NCBI RefSeq assembly: GCF_024807845.1
Contig: NZ_JANUEQ010000004.1
Location: forward strand, 124,001 to 188,000
Source of the DNA: Klebsiella sp. BIGb0407
GTDB lineage: Bacteria > Pseudomonadota > Gammaproteobacteria > Enterobacterales > Enterobacteriaceae
Reading direction: 5' to 3'
Length of the DNA stretch: 64,000 nucleotides
Shown one piece after another: positions 29,463-38,530 of the stretch (its first letter is position 1; each line of letters opens with the position of its first letter). Under the pieces are notes generated by a model. That model was not told where the DNA came from. It made no database searches and saw only the letters and a program-made list of their open reading frames with translations. The position numbers and the translations under genes are program-made.

Positions 29463-30407
29463 ATGACTTCTTTCTTTATCTCGGACTTGCTGCCGATAAT
29501 CGTGGTGATGATCCTCGGTTATGCCAGCGGTAAGCGCCACACGTTCTCAGAAGATCAGGCCCGAGCGTTTAACCAGTTAGTACTGAACTACGCACTGCCA
29601 GCAGCGCTGTTTGTTTCTATTGTTCGCGCTAACCGTGAAATGATTTTTGCCGATGACAAACTCACATTAGTTTCATTAGTGGTGATTGTCGCCTGCTTTA
29701 TGTTCTCCTGGTTTGGTAGCTACAAGTTCTTTAAAAGAACCAAAGCTGAGGCCGCAGTCTGCGCATTAATTGCCGGCTCACCTACCATTGGGTTTTTAGG
29801 TTTTGCGGTACTCGATCCTATCTATGGAGATTCTGTCTCTACCGGCTTAGTTGTCGCCATCATCTCTATTATTGTTAATGCGATTACTATTCCTATTGGC
29901 CTTTATCTGATGAATCCTTCAGCTGGCAAAGATGGGAAAGGCAGCAGCAATCTTAGCGCCTTAGTATCAGCAATGAAGGAACCCGTGGTATGGGCGCCCG
30001 TTCTGGCTACGGTCCTGGTTCTGCTGGGTATTCGTGTACCTGCGGAACTTGATCCTAGCTTTAAGCTTATCGCTCAGGCCAACTCAGGTGTTGCCGTCTT
30101 TGCAGCCGGTCTGACCCTGGCCGCCCATAAATTTGAATTCAGTAAAGAGATTGTCTACAACACCTTCCTGAAACTGATTCTGATGCCTTTAGCATTACTG
30201 CTGGTCGGTCTGGCCTTCGATATGGACTCTATACAGCTGCAAATGATGGTACTTGCTGGCGCTTTGCCACCGGCATTCTCCGGTATCATTATTGCCAGCC
30301 GCTTTAATGTTTATACTCGTACTGGTACGGCATCACTGGCGGTCAGTATACTGGGCTTTATTATTACCGCTCCGCTCTGGATCTACGTCGCCAGACTTGT
30401 TTCATAG
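29463..30407 (+). CDS. yfdV: AEC-family transporter YfdV
   Basis: This 314-residue inner-membrane protein (E. coli YfdV is 314) has about ten hydrophobic segments and matches in [40 protein letters not shown] and [20 protein letters not shown]. It is a putative oxalate or formate carrier of the auxin-efflux-carrier family. Homology supports ATG 29463, although the strong GAGGAG lies 22 bases upstream and fits other, out-of-frame ATGs better. The in-frame region upstream of 29463 has no alternative ATG. Confidence 0.94.
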   Translation: MTSFFISDLLPIIVVMILGYASGKRHTFSEDQARAFNQLVLNYALPAALFVSIVRANREMIFADDKLTLVSLVVIVACFMFSWFGSYKFFKRTKAEAAVCALIAGSPTIGFLGFAVLDPIYGDSVSTGLVVAIISIIVNAITIPIGLYLMNPSAGKDGKGSSNLSALVSAMKEPVVWAPVLATVLVLLGIRVPAELDPSFKLIAQANSGVAVFAAGLTLAAHKFEFSKEIVYNTFLKLILMPLALLLVGLAFDMDSIQLQMMVLAGALPPAFSGIIIASRFNVYTRTGTASLAVSILGFIITAPLWIYVARLVS

Positions 30408-30446
30408 GGATAATTTATTTAGCTTAGTTTCACTATCATTAACAGA

Positions 30447-30475
30447 CAGTCAGGGATAATAATAATCCCTGACTG
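30447..30475 (+). terminator. Hairpin between yfdV and yfdE
   Basis: CAGTCAGGGAT (30447-30457) and ATCCCTGACTG (30465-30475) form a perfect 11-bp stem with a 7-base loop, 20 bases before the yfdE start. The U-tract is weak (GTTTG), so it may be an intercistronic stabiliser or partial terminator. Confidence 0.55.
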
Positions 30476-30495
30476 CCGTTTGAAGGTGCACTCTT

Positions 30496-31644
30496 ATGAA
30501 TGAATCAACAGCTAAAGGTCCTTTTGAAGGGATACTGGTCATTGATCTGACCCATGTACTTAATGGTCCGTTCGGTACTCAGATACTCTGTGATTTAGGT
30601 GCCAGAGTCGTTAAGATTGAACAGCCTGGTCATGGAGATGACACGCGTACTTACGGTCCCTTCGTTGAAGATCAGTCCCTGTACTATAGTTTTGTTAACC
30701 GCGGTAAAGAGAGCGTCATTCTTAATCTTAAGGATGAAAAAGATCGCGCGATTTTCGTTAATATGCTCAAACAGGCCGATGTTCTGGCAGAAAACTATCG
30801 TCCCGGTGCGCTGGATAAACTGGGCTTTTCATGGGAAGAGCTACAGGAAATCAACCCGCGACTAATCTACGCCTCTTCTTCCGGCTTTGGCCATACCGGA
30901 CCTCTGAGAGATGCACCTGCCTATGACACCATTATTCAAGCGATGAGTGGAATAATGATGGAGACCGGCTTTCCTGATGGCCCGCCAGTACGCGTCGGGA
31001 CTTCCCTTTCCGATCTCTGTGCCGGGCTCTATATGTTCAGCGGTATTGCCAGCGCCCTGTATGCGAGAGAGAAAACCGGCCGGGGTGCGCATGTTGATAT
31101 CGCGATGTTTGACTCAACCCTGAGTTTTCTTGAACACGGTCTGATGTCCTATATTGCCACCGGTGAATCGCCGCCACGCTTAGGTAACCGCCACCCCTAT
31201 ATGGCTCCCTTCGATGTCTTCGATACGCTCGATAACCCGATAACTATCTGTTGTGGGAACGACAGTCTGTTCGTTTCGCTGTGCGGCGCCTTGAATCAAC
31301 CTGACTGGATTAACGACCCGCGATTTACCAGCGACCAGCTGCGGGTTAAATATCAGGCTGAACTCAAGACGATGATTGAAGAGGTATTGAAAACTCAAGC
31401 AGCTGAAATCTGGCTGGAAAAAATTCATCAGGCGGGGGTTCCTGTTGCACCGCTTCTCAGCGTTGCTCAGGCGGTTGAACACCCCCAAACCCAGGCGAGA
31501 AATATGATAGTTGATGCTGGCGGTATACGTATGCCCGGTAACCCTATCAAAATCAGCGGTTACGCCGATCCTCATATCAGACCGGGAGCCGCCAGCCTCG
31601 ATCAGCATGGTGAACAGCTTCGTCTGGAATTTGGAACGGACTAA
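30496..31644 (+). CDS. yfdE: Acetyl-CoA:oxalate CoA-transferase
   Basis: This 382-residue class III CoA-transferase is paralogous to the upstream Frc: VIDLTHVLNGPFGTQILCDL, LAENYRPGALDKLGFSWEEL and catalytic aspartate in GTSLSDLCAGLYMFSG. E. coli YfdE (381) makes oxalyl-CoA from acetyl-CoA and oxalate. AAGGTG precedes the ATG. It ends the oxalate cluster and is followed by a terminator. Confidence 0.93.
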   Translation: MNESTAKGPFEGILVIDLTHVLNGPFGTQILCDLGARVVKIEQPGHGDDTRTYGPFVEDQSLYYSFVNRGKESVILNLKDEKDRAIFVNMLKQADVLAENYRPGALDKLGFSWEELQEINPRLIYASSSGFGHTGPLRDAPAYDTIIQAMSGIMMETGFPDGPPVRVGTSLSDLCAGLYMFSGIASALYAREKTGRGAHVDIAMFDSTLSFLEHGLMSYIATGESPPRLGNRHPYMAPFDVFDTLDNPITICCGNDSLFVSLCGALNQPDWINDPRFTSDQLRVKYQAELKTMIEEVLKTQAAEIWLEKIHQAGVPVAPLLSVAQAVEHPQTQARNMIVDAGGIRMPGNPIKISGYADPHIRPGAASLDQHGEQLRLEFGTD

Positions 31645-31651
31645 GATACTC

Positions 31652-31695
31652 AGGTGCAACAGATATTAAGAAACCGTTCTTTTCCTGTTGCACCT
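31652..31695 (+). terminator. Terminator of the oxalate operon
   Basis: AGGTGCAACAG (31652-31662) and CTGTTGCACCT (31685-31695) form a perfect 11-bp stem followed by TTATT, directly after the yfdE stop. Confidence 0.7.
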
Positions 31696-31853
31696 TTATT
31701 CGCCGCATTTATTTGAGTGAAATAGAATCAGTTATATCCTAAAAAAACGCTGTATTTATCCATCTTTTGATCTCGCTTACTATCGCTATTTTCAGACTGT
31801 ACTATTCTTACTTTGCTGGCTATTCAGCGCTTGATAAAAGACTTGAGGTTGAT

Positions 31854-32174
31854 ATGAAAGATGGGATCTATTTTGTCAAATTTAGTCGCGACTTGCAGGA
31901 TTTCGGGGAAGGTATTGCTGTAATACAGAATAATACCGTAAACGGTGGCGACTATGTCTGTACTTACAGAGGTAAAGCTTCTGGTAATAAACTGGATCTG
32001 CAAGTAACTCAGCATAATCCATCAGTAGATACCATTTTTGGTAATATTCAAAATTTTGTCATGCAGCTTAATATCGTGCCAAGTGAAGAGGGTTACCAGC
32101 TAGCAGGTACTGTCAAAAATGACAGCAATCTTCAAGTCGCAGTCAGCATTCGTTTTCTTGGTGAAGCACTGTAA
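31854..32174 (+). CDS. GrlR-family regulatory protein
   Basis: This 106-residue protein begins MKDGIYFVKFSRDLQDFGEG, with GGDYVCTYRG and a late SIRFLGEAL, resembling the lipocalin-like GrlR family. GrlR of enteropathogenic E. coli binds GrlA to restrain type III secretion genes; homologues occur elsewhere with no known role. ATG 31854 has GAGGTT upstream and is preferred to a longer start at 31767. No type III secretion gene is nearby, so its partner must be elsewhere. Confidence 0.65.
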   Translation: MKDGIYFVKFSRDLQDFGEGIAVIQNNTVNGGDYVCTYRGKASGNKLDLQVTQHNPSVDTIFGNIQNFVMQLNIVPSEEGYQLAGTVKNDSNLQVAVSIRFLGEAL

Positions 32175-32187
32175 TTCTGGTCACTCT

Positions 32188-32207
32188 CAGACCACGGCCG
32201 TGGTCTG
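32188..32207. terminator. Perfect 20-bp palindrome between convergent genes
   Basis: CAGACCACGG at 32188-32197 is directly followed by its exact reverse complement. It follows the GrlR-like gene (stop 32174) and faces the small minus-strand gene at 32236. A bidirectional terminator is likely, although there is no U-tract. Confidence 0.5.
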
Positions 32208-32235
32208 TGCTGTTTCTAATAGCCTTGAAAGTATT

Positions 32236-32394
32236 TTACTTTCTACCCAGGGCAGCAATTGGCCAGAGATAATAATTAAAGAAGAATTTTTTGTTGGATG
32301 TTGCTTTATCCGCAGTTAAGTATTTTTCTACAAAGAACCAGCCACAAAGTAAATAAGCACTGATAACAACGAAAAAGATATCTAACATAAACAT
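32236..32394 (-). CDS. Small inner-membrane protein, 52 residues
   Basis: An ATG at 32394, preceded by GAGGGA, opens a 52-codon frame ending TAA at 32236-32238. Residues 4-22 (LDIFFVVISAYLLCGWFFV) form one membrane helix. The C-terminus is basic and aromatic: KKFFFNYYLWPIAALGRK. Good spacing, single-helix design and position in a gap support a real gene. I do not recognise the family; it may be a small regulatory membrane protein. Confidence 0.6.
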   Translation of the reverse strand: MFMLDIFFVVISAYLLCGWFFVEKYLTADKATSNKKFFFNYYLWPIAALGRK

Positions 32395-32574
32395 AATAAT
32401 TCCCTCTTACTTCGCTCTAAGGAAGTGTGTAATCACAACTCTTAAATTTCAATAATGAGAATGATATCACAAAAAATATTTTTGTGAAGTGCGTCACATA
32501 AAAAATGAAACATCTTTTCACTCAGCTGCGAGAGAAGCTGGTTTTGCATCAATACTGACAGACGTATAACCTAA

Positions 32575-33321
32575 TCAAACCACCGAATTGAGTAATTTTT
32601 GAGCGTAGGGATGCTTAACAGCATTTAAATCCATAATTGAGCTTTGTTCGACAATAGAGTGCTGATGAAAAAATAAAACACGCTGACAGAAATAACACAG
32701 CGTCTGTATATTATGCGTAATAAAAAAATAACTGAGATCGAATTCTTGTTTCAATTTTTCTAGTAAATCAAGGATTTGTACTTGGGCAGGTATATCCAGT
32801 GAACTCACCGCCTCATCCAGAATAATCAGTGCAGGATGGGTTGCCAGAGCCCTGGCGATACAGACACGTTGAGCCTGTCCACCTGATAACTCATGCGGGT
32901 ATCTGCCCATAAGATCGGGCGATAACCCCACTTTTTGTAGCAGTCCGGCCACCTGCTCACGCATTAATAATGGCGGTACATAATTTTGCTGTGACAATGG
33001 TTCGCTTATCATGGAGAAGACCGTCATTGTCGGGTTGACTGAAGTCGTATAATCCTGAAAAACAATACTCAACTGCTGATAACGGTGCTGCCGGTGATAG
33101 AGTGATTTTCCATTCAGCAGTACGGTTCCACTGTCGGGTCTTTCAATACCGCTGATAATCCTGGCTAACGTACTCTTGCCACTCCCGCTTTCCCCCACCA
33201 GCCCTAAGCTTTCACCTTTAGCGAGCGTGAAACTGACATTATTCAGTACCTTTTGCTTCTGACGTCCCCATCCCTTTGACTGCGTATAGGTTTTATCTAT
33301 CCCTTCAACGTGCAGTAGCAT
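32575..33321 (-). CDS. Nickel/peptide-type ABC importer ATPase (NikE-like)
   Basis: This 248-residue ATPase has Walker A GESGSGKST, signature LSGGQAQRVCIARALA, Walker B ALIILDEAVSSLD and an H-loop FITHN. It starts MLLHVEGIDKTY, aligning with NikE; ATG 33321 (four bases after GGGGAG) is chosen. It overlaps the NikD-like gene and ends the operon. With NikD it powers uptake of a metal chelate or dipeptide. Confidence 0.85.
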   Translation of the reverse strand: MLLHVEGIDKTYTQSKGWGRQKQKVLNNVSFTLAKGESLGLVGESGSGKSTLARIISGIERPDSGTVLLNGKSLYHRQHRYQQLSIVFQDYTTSVNPTMTVFSMISEPLSQQNYVPPLLMREQVAGLLQKVGLSPDLMGRYPHELSGGQAQRVCIARALATHPALIILDEAVSSLDIPAQVQILDLLEKLKQEFDLSYFFITHNIQTLCYFCQRVLFFHQHSIVEQSSIMDLNAVKHPYAQKLLNSVV

Positions 33322-34132
33322 CATACTCCCCTGCCATAATAGCCTTGAATCTTGAAGACAGACGCTCCCGGGTATCAAGAAGAAAACGGGTATAACGATG
33401 CTGCGGCGATTGCCATAATAATTCCGCTGTTTGATGTTCGACGATTTGTCCCTGATACATTACCGCAATATCATCGGCGAGATGACGCACGACACCTAAG
33501 TCATGACTGATAAAAATTAAAGTACTTTGCTGCTCCTCGGCCAGTAATTTGAACTGATGCAAAATATCAGACTGTGTAATGGAATCTAATGCCGTCGTCG
33601 GTTCATCTGCAATCACGAGTGCCGGTTTTAAGGCCAGCGTCATGGCAATCATCATCCGTTGTAACTGGCCTCCGCTAAGCTGATGCGGCAAACACGCAAG
33701 CTTCTGTTCTGGCTGTTTGATACTGACACGTTCCAGGCACTGGTATGCCCGCTGGAAACAAGCGTCACTATTCATATCTGAATGATATTTCAGCGTTTCT
33801 ATAAACTGATTTTTCAGCGTCATCAAAGGGTCGAATGCACCCATTGCATTCTGAATAATAAGACTAATTTCTTTGCCGCGTGTTTGCTGCCATTGCAATT
33901 TATCATTAGCCAGCAGGTCTCTTCCACGAAATAAAATACGTCCTTGCGCCTGAAGAGTATTCGGTAATAATCCCATTATCGCTTTCGCCATTAAGCTCTT
34001 ACCGCTACCACTTTCCCCGACAATACCCAGAGTACGGTAAGGTGAAATCGTCAATGACACCGGCTGAAGCAGTCTGTTACCCGCACTATCTGTGATAGTT
34101 AGATCTTCAATCTTGAGTACATCAGTTTCCAC
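33305..34132 (-). CDS. Nickel/peptide-type ABC importer ATPase (NikD-like)
   Basis: This 275-residue ATPase has Walker A GESGSGKSLMAKAIMGLLPN, signature LSGGQLQRMMIAM, Walker B ALVIADEPTTALD and H-loop ISHDLGVV. The GTG at 34132 is the likely start, with CAGGAG eight bases upstream; a longer frame to 34222 runs into the NikC-like gene. It overlaps both neighbours by about 11-17 bases, showing translational coupling. Confidence 0.85.
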   Translation of the reverse strand: METDVLKIEDLTITDSAGNRLLQPVSLTISPYRTLGIVGESGSGKSLMAKAIMGLLPNTLQAQGRILFRGRDLLANDKLQWQQTRGKEISLIIQNAMGAFDPLMTLKNQFIETLKYHSDMNSDACFQRAYQCLERVSIKQPEQKLACLPHQLSGGQLQRMMIAMTLALKPALVIADEPTTALDSITQSDILHQFKLLAEEQQSTLIFISHDLGVVRHLADDIAVMYQGQIVEHQTAELLWQSPQHRYTRFLLDTRERLSSRFKAIMAGEYDATAR

Positions 34133-34991
34133 TGGTTTTCTCCTGGCTGGGGATATGACTGTATCGATTTGCAGGATCAGCAACATCACGTAAAAAATCG
34201 CCCAGGCCATTAAATGCAGCAACGACTATCACAATAGCCAGCCCGGCTGGCAGCATTAATTCAGGGTGAACTATCATGACATTTTTGGCTTCACTCAGCA
34301 TATTTCCCCATTCAGGGGTGGGCGCTTGTACACCCAGTCCAAGAAATGACAGCGCGGAAATCAGCAAAATAACGCTGCCGATATCAGAGGTGGCCAGAAT
34401 GATGATTTCAGCCATTGTCATCGGTATAATATGTTTTTTTAATATGTGTCCCGGTGATGCGCCAATAACCTGAGCATAACGTACATAATTACGATGCGTA
34501 TATTGAATCACCGTTCCGCGGATCATTCGGGCATACCATGACCATTTCACCAGAACGACGGCCAATAATATATTTTCAATCCCCGGTCCCAGCACACCAA
34601 CTAAAGCCAGGATCATCACTTCGCCCGGGAATGACAGCATCACATCACATAACCTCATCAGGAATTCATCAATTTTCCCTCCCAAAATCCCTGCAATCAT
34701 GCCAATAATACAGCCAAGTGATAATGTCAGGACCATTGCAAACAGAGCATAAAATACGGTTGTCCTGATACCAAACAGTAAACGGGATAAAATGCAGCGC
34801 CCCAGGTTATCGGTACCTAGCGGATAAGAAAAACTGCTACCCTGGTATTTCATACGAATAGCCGTTTCAATGGGATCGTGGGGAGCCAGCCACGGAGCCA
34901 GAATACCGGCGGCCATCACCAGAATAACAATTGCCAGACAAATCTGTGCAAAGCCATCTCGCCGCAATTGTTGGATAAAAACAGATATCAT
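34122..34991 (-). CDS. Nickel/peptide-type ABC permease (NikC-like)
   Basis: This 289-residue inner-membrane protein has about six hydrophobic segments, an N-terminal PLGTDNLGRCILSRLLFGIRT typical of DppC/NikC permeases, and the EAA-type loop YVRYAQVIGASPGHILKKHI. It pairs with the NikB-like permease. The gene starts three bases after the NikB-like stop. Confidence 0.87.
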   Translation of the reverse strand: MISVFIQQLRRDGFAQICLAIVILVMAAGILAPWLAPHDPIETAIRMKYQGSSFSYPLGTDNLGRCILSRLLFGIRTTVFYALFAMVLTLSLGCIIGMIAGILGGKIDEFLMRLCDVMLSFPGEVMILALVGVLGPGIENILLAVVLVKWSWYARMIRGTVIQYTHRNYVRYAQVIGASPGHILKKHIIPMTMAEIIILATSDIGSVILLISALSFLGLGVQAPTPEWGNMLSEAKNVMIVHPELMLPAGLAIVIVVAAFNGLGDFLRDVADPANRYSHIPSQEKTSGN

Positions 34992-34994
34992 TAT

Positions 34995-35921
34995 TTACCT
35001 CGTTAAACGCGGATCGAGGTATTGCTGTAATACATCAGCAATAAAATTAAACACCAGAAACAATATAGCCATCAGCAAAATATAAGCCTGAATAACCGGG
35101 TAATCACGACCAAATATTGCATTGATACATAAACGTCCAATTCCAGGCCAGGCAAAAATATTTTCTATTACTACCGTTCCAGCTATCAGCTTAGGGATAC
35201 TCATTCCTATAGCAACCAGTGAGGTATGCAATGAGTTAGGCAGGATATGTTTACGTAAAATAATACTTTCCGGGATCCCTCTCGCTCTGGCATAAAAGAC
35301 ATAAGGTTGCTGTAACTGATTTAGCATGGTACCGCGAATTAAACGGATGTAAGTTCCAATATATCCAAGCGAGAGTGTTAATGCCGGTAGAATCACCGCG
35401 TCATGCGTCATCATGCCGCTAACAGGAAACAGATCAAGCTTCACTGCCAGAGCCCAGATAAGCAATAATCCCAGCCAGTAATTGGGTATCGCAGTAAAAA
35501 TAAATACCACGCCACGTATCGCTTTATCCACCCAAGTATCCTGAGTGAACACACACAGAAATGACAGCAGCAAAGAAATCATCACGATAAAAAACAAACT
35601 GACTATAGCGAGCCAGAGTGTTGCAGGTAACGCTGTCAGTATTTCATTTAAGACTGGGGTGCGGGTGAGAAACGACTGACCAAAATTAAGATGCAGCACA
35701 TTCCACAGCCAGTCAAAATAGCGGACCAGAAACGGATTATCTAACCCTAGTTCTTGTCTCATCAAGGCAATAGCGCTATCTGTCGGTACAATTTCATTAA
35801 TACGCAAGGCTACCTCTGCCGGGTCAGAGGGTGCCAGATTCAACAACAGAAAGGCAATAAATGAGATAACAAACATCAGAGGGAACATAATGAGTAAACG
35901 TAGCAAAAAATACCTGCGCAT
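34995..35921 (-). CDS. Nickel/peptide-type ABC permease (NikB-like)
   Basis: This 308-residue inner-membrane protein of the DppB/NikB class has six hydrophobic segments, LLNLAPSDPAEVALR, FGQSFLTRTPVLNEI, and the EAA-type loop FYARARGIPESIILRKHILP. It forms the channel with the NikC-like protein. It lies 45 bp after the NikA-like gene. Confidence 0.87.
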   Translation of the reverse strand: MRRYFLLRLLIMFPLMFVISFIAFLLLNLAPSDPAEVALRINEIVPTDSAIALMRQELGLDNPFLVRYFDWLWNVLHLNFGQSFLTRTPVLNEILTALPATLWLAIVSLFFIVMISLLLSFLCVFTQDTWVDKAIRGVVFIFTAIPNYWLGLLLIWALAVKLDLFPVSGMMTHDAVILPALTLSLGYIGTYIRLIRGTMLNQLQQPYVFYARARGIPESIILRKHILPNSLHTSLVAIGMSIPKLIAGTVVIENIFAWPGIGRLCINAIFGRDYPVIQAYILLMAILFLVFNFIADVLQQYLDPRLTR

Positions 35922-35966
35922 TATATAACCTCATTGTTAATGGGAAGATATTATCTTCCCTAATCA

Positions 35967-37538
35967 TTAACGAGTAAATGACATTTTTTCAAATGGGATC
36001 TCATACTGTGAAGGATTAAACCCTACATGATTAAGAGAACCACTATAAATCGCTTTAGTCCGGGAATAGGTCAAGGGAATATAAACCGCCTCATCGGCTA
36101 ATATTGTAAAAAGCTGGGTATAGAGTTGTTGACGCCTGTCATCATCCGGAGTAATCAGTAATTCACCAATAATCCTATCTATCTCAGCCTTATTCTTGAG
36201 TCCTTTTTGCCCCTGGTAATCAGCATGTGCGGGAATACGGAAGGAGGAAACAAATGAAGCCGGATCGTAGGGCGTTCCCCAGGACAGCGAATATTGTAGA
36301 TCAAAATCACCATTTTTCTGGCGATCGAGGAAAGCTTGCTTCTCTTCCCCCAGGATCGTAAGTTTTACGCCGATCTTTTTAAAGTCGTCCTGCATTAATT
36401 CTGCAATGTCTTTTTCAGCAGCGTTATTAATATTATAAGATAATATTAACTCCATCGGTTTACCGTCTTTTTCACGAATGGTTTTATCACCGCTTAAAAC
36501 CCAGCCAGATTCATCCAATAATTTTCGTGCTTTATCCTGGTTAAAAAAATAAACTGGCAAATCTATATTACTGTAGGGAACCGTTTTTGCCATTAGTGTA
36601 TCAGCAACGGTCTCACTGTTATCAAGAATACCCCGCGCGATGCCCTCTTTATCTACCGCATATTGCAGAGCCTGGCGAACATTTTTATCACCAGTGACGG
36701 GGCGGCTACTGTTAAGAACGATTGCCCGTGAGGCGACAGGAGGACTCATCAATGTTTTCAGCTTCCCTGATGCTTGCAAAGCTTCAAATGAATCCATATC
36801 AAGCATATCTCCGTCGGCACCGAAAATCAGCTGAATATCTCCTTTCTGTAATGACAGAAGCAATGTCTGACGGTCAGGAATAACTTTCCAGATAACGGCA
36901 TTTAATGCCGGTTTCTCTCCCCAGTAATCGGGGTTTACGGCAAAACGTGCAAATTGATTTTTCTTGTGCTCTGTCAGTATCCATGGACCTGTACCCGCAT
37001 AGCTACTGACACCATTTGATGTTTTTCCCTCAATAAATGCTTTCGGGGAAATAAATCTGAATGGACGCGTCAACCCTAACTCAGTCAGCGTTGGATAGTA
37101 GGGATTTTTTAATATTAGCTCTAGGGTGTAATCATCAATGACATTCACTTTATCAATCTGACGCACCAGTTCCAGCCAGGCATGACGTGAAAAATTTTCC
37201 GTGACAGCATCAATATTGAGCTTCACCGCCCGGGCGTTGAAAGGCTCTCCATCTGTGAATTTGACATCATTACGAAGGTGAAATGTATAGGTTTTTCCGT
37301 CAGGAGAGATATCCCAGCTTTGCGCTAAATAGGGCTTCACGCCATCATCAGTATTTAATACCAGTGACTCAAATACCATATTTTGGGCGGCCATTTCACC
37401 AGAATATAAATGCGGATTAATATCACGAATATCTTTCGTACTGGCGTAGTCTAATTCATTATTTTTAGCATCGGCAAAAACAGGAGAACTTAATGCGAAA
37501 ACAGACATCATCATCAATGATAAAATTGTTTCTTTCAT
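35967..37538 (-). CDS. NikA-like periplasmic nickel/metal-chelate-binding protein
   Basis: This 523-residue protein has a signal peptide (cleavage near VFA-DA, 22) and aligns with E. coli NikA: NPHLYSGEMAAQNMVFESLV, HAWLELVRQIDKVNVIDDYT, RPFRFISPKAFIEGKTSNGV and YAGTGPWILTE. The segment RIPAHADYQGQKGL retains the histidine of the NikA RVPSHADFQ region. It probably binds Ni(II) or another metal bound to histidine-like chelators. The whole nik order A-B-C-D-E is kept, but a methyltransferase precedes it and no nikR follows. Confidence 0.88.
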   Translation of the reverse strand: MKETILSLMMMSVFALSSPVFADAKNNELDYASTKDIRDINPHLYSGEMAAQNMVFESLVLNTDDGVKPYLAQSWDISPDGKTYTFHLRNDVKFTDGEPFNARAVKLNIDAVTENFSRHAWLELVRQIDKVNVIDDYTLELILKNPYYPTLTELGLTRPFRFISPKAFIEGKTSNGVSSYAGTGPWILTEHKKNQFARFAVNPDYWGEKPALNAVIWKVIPDRQTLLLSLQKGDIQLIFGADGDMLDMDSFEALQASGKLKTLMSPPVASRAIVLNSSRPVTGDKNVRQALQYAVDKEGIARGILDNSETVADTLMAKTVPYSNIDLPVYFFNQDKARKLLDESGWVLSGDKTIREKDGKPMELILSYNINNAAEKDIAELMQDDFKKIGVKLTILGEEKQAFLDRQKNGDFDLQYSLSWGTPYDPASFVSSFRIPAHADYQGQKGLKNKAEIDRIIGELLITPDDDRRQQLYTQLFTILADEAVYIPLTYSRTKAIYSGSLNHVGFNPSQYEIPFEKMSFTR

Positions 37539-37573
37539 TTATCTATACTTCCCATTAATTATTAACAATGCAT

Positions 37574-38347
37574 TTATTTTTCTGCAACGATCATAAACAT
37601 GGGAGTTGAGCCGTAATTGATTTTTTCCTCCTGGTCCCATACTTTTTCGCCGATCGAGGTATCAATCAAACACTTTTTATAACCGATATTAAGTAATGCG
37701 GTGGCATCCCATTGCGGCCGTAATGTTCGGCTCAGTGGAAGTAATTCAGCAATCCTGGTCATTGCAACCGTATCGGTGTTGATATAATGGTCAGGTATTC
37801 CCAGTTGGATAGTATTTTTACGATCGCGTTCAAAACCGGCTTTATAAACGTCATCAAATAAATGCAGATACCAGTTCGCATCAAAATTAATTAACCGTCC
37901 ACCTTCCTTTAAAACACGATACCACTCTTGATAGGCTTCATCCGGCCGCTTTAAATTCCAGGTTACATTTCGGGTAACAATTAAATCAAATGAATGTTCA
38001 TCAAAGGGTAAATCATGAACATCCGACTCAATAAAATCAATATCAACATTATGGTGTCGTGCATTGCTTTGGGCCTGTTCCAGCATACCGACTGTGGCAT
38101 CAACCGCAGTGACTGTGTGACCGGCCTGAGCCATTATGATGGCAAAAAAACCGGGCCCAGTTCCAATATCTAACACTCTGAGAGGCTTCTTATCTGAGGC
38201 ATGGGAGAGGAGTAGATTTTGCCAGACGGTCCTTTTTATACTCGCCAGCTCTTCCTGATTTGCTTCGCTGTAGCTGGGTGCTCTATCATTCCAGTAGTTA
38301 GTGACACTATGTAATACTTGGTCTGAAGTCTTTAACGACATTAACAT
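37574..38347 (-). CDS. Class I SAM-dependent methyltransferase heading the Nik-type operon
   Basis: This 257-residue protein has motif I VLDIGTGPGFFAIIMAQAG, motif II VTAVDATVGMLEQAQ, an acidic motif in FIESDVHDLPFDEHSFDLIV, and RNVTWNLKRPDEAYQEWYRV. ATG 38347, after GGA, is preferred to TTG 38359. It lies 35 bp before the NikA-like gene on the same strand. As in the other metal island here, a methyltransferase is paired with an importer. Making or modifying a chelator is a hypothesis; UbiE-like housekeeping methylation is unlikely in this context. Confidence 0.83.
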   Translation of the reverse strand: MLMSLKTSDQVLHSVTNYWNDRAPSYSEANQEELASIKRTVWQNLLLSHASDKKPLRVLDIGTGPGFFAIIMAQAGHTVTAVDATVGMLEQAQSNARHHNVDIDFIESDVHDLPFDEHSFDLIVTRNVTWNLKRPDEAYQEWYRVLKEGGRLINFDANWYLHLFDDVYKAGFERDRKNTIQLGIPDHYINTDTVAMTRIAELLPLSRTLRPQWDATALLNIGYKKCLIDTSIGEKVWDQEEKINYGSTPMFMIVAEK

Positions 38348-38530
38348 AAGAGAGTCCAAATAGTTTTAATACATATGTATATAGTTAATATAGAAGCAAA
38401 TTTTTAATAAAAAAAGAAAATAGTGTTCTTTTTTCCCAGTATGGATAGTACGGTAACGTTACAATTTCACTGTGTTATCGGTATATAACAGCTTATTTTA
38501 TTTGCTATACGTTTTAAGACGGGTGGATTT
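38348..38530. promoter_or_regulatory. Shared promoter region between the Nik-type operon and the GlxA-type regulator
   Basis: The gap contains a perfect 12-bp palindrome ATACATATGTAT (38369-38380) about 20 bp before the methyltransferase start, GGTAACGTTACA near 38451, and TGTTAT/ATAACA arms near 38475-38490. I did not find a NikR-type GTATGA-N16-TCATAC site. These are operator candidates with no assigned regulator. Confidence 0.4.
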
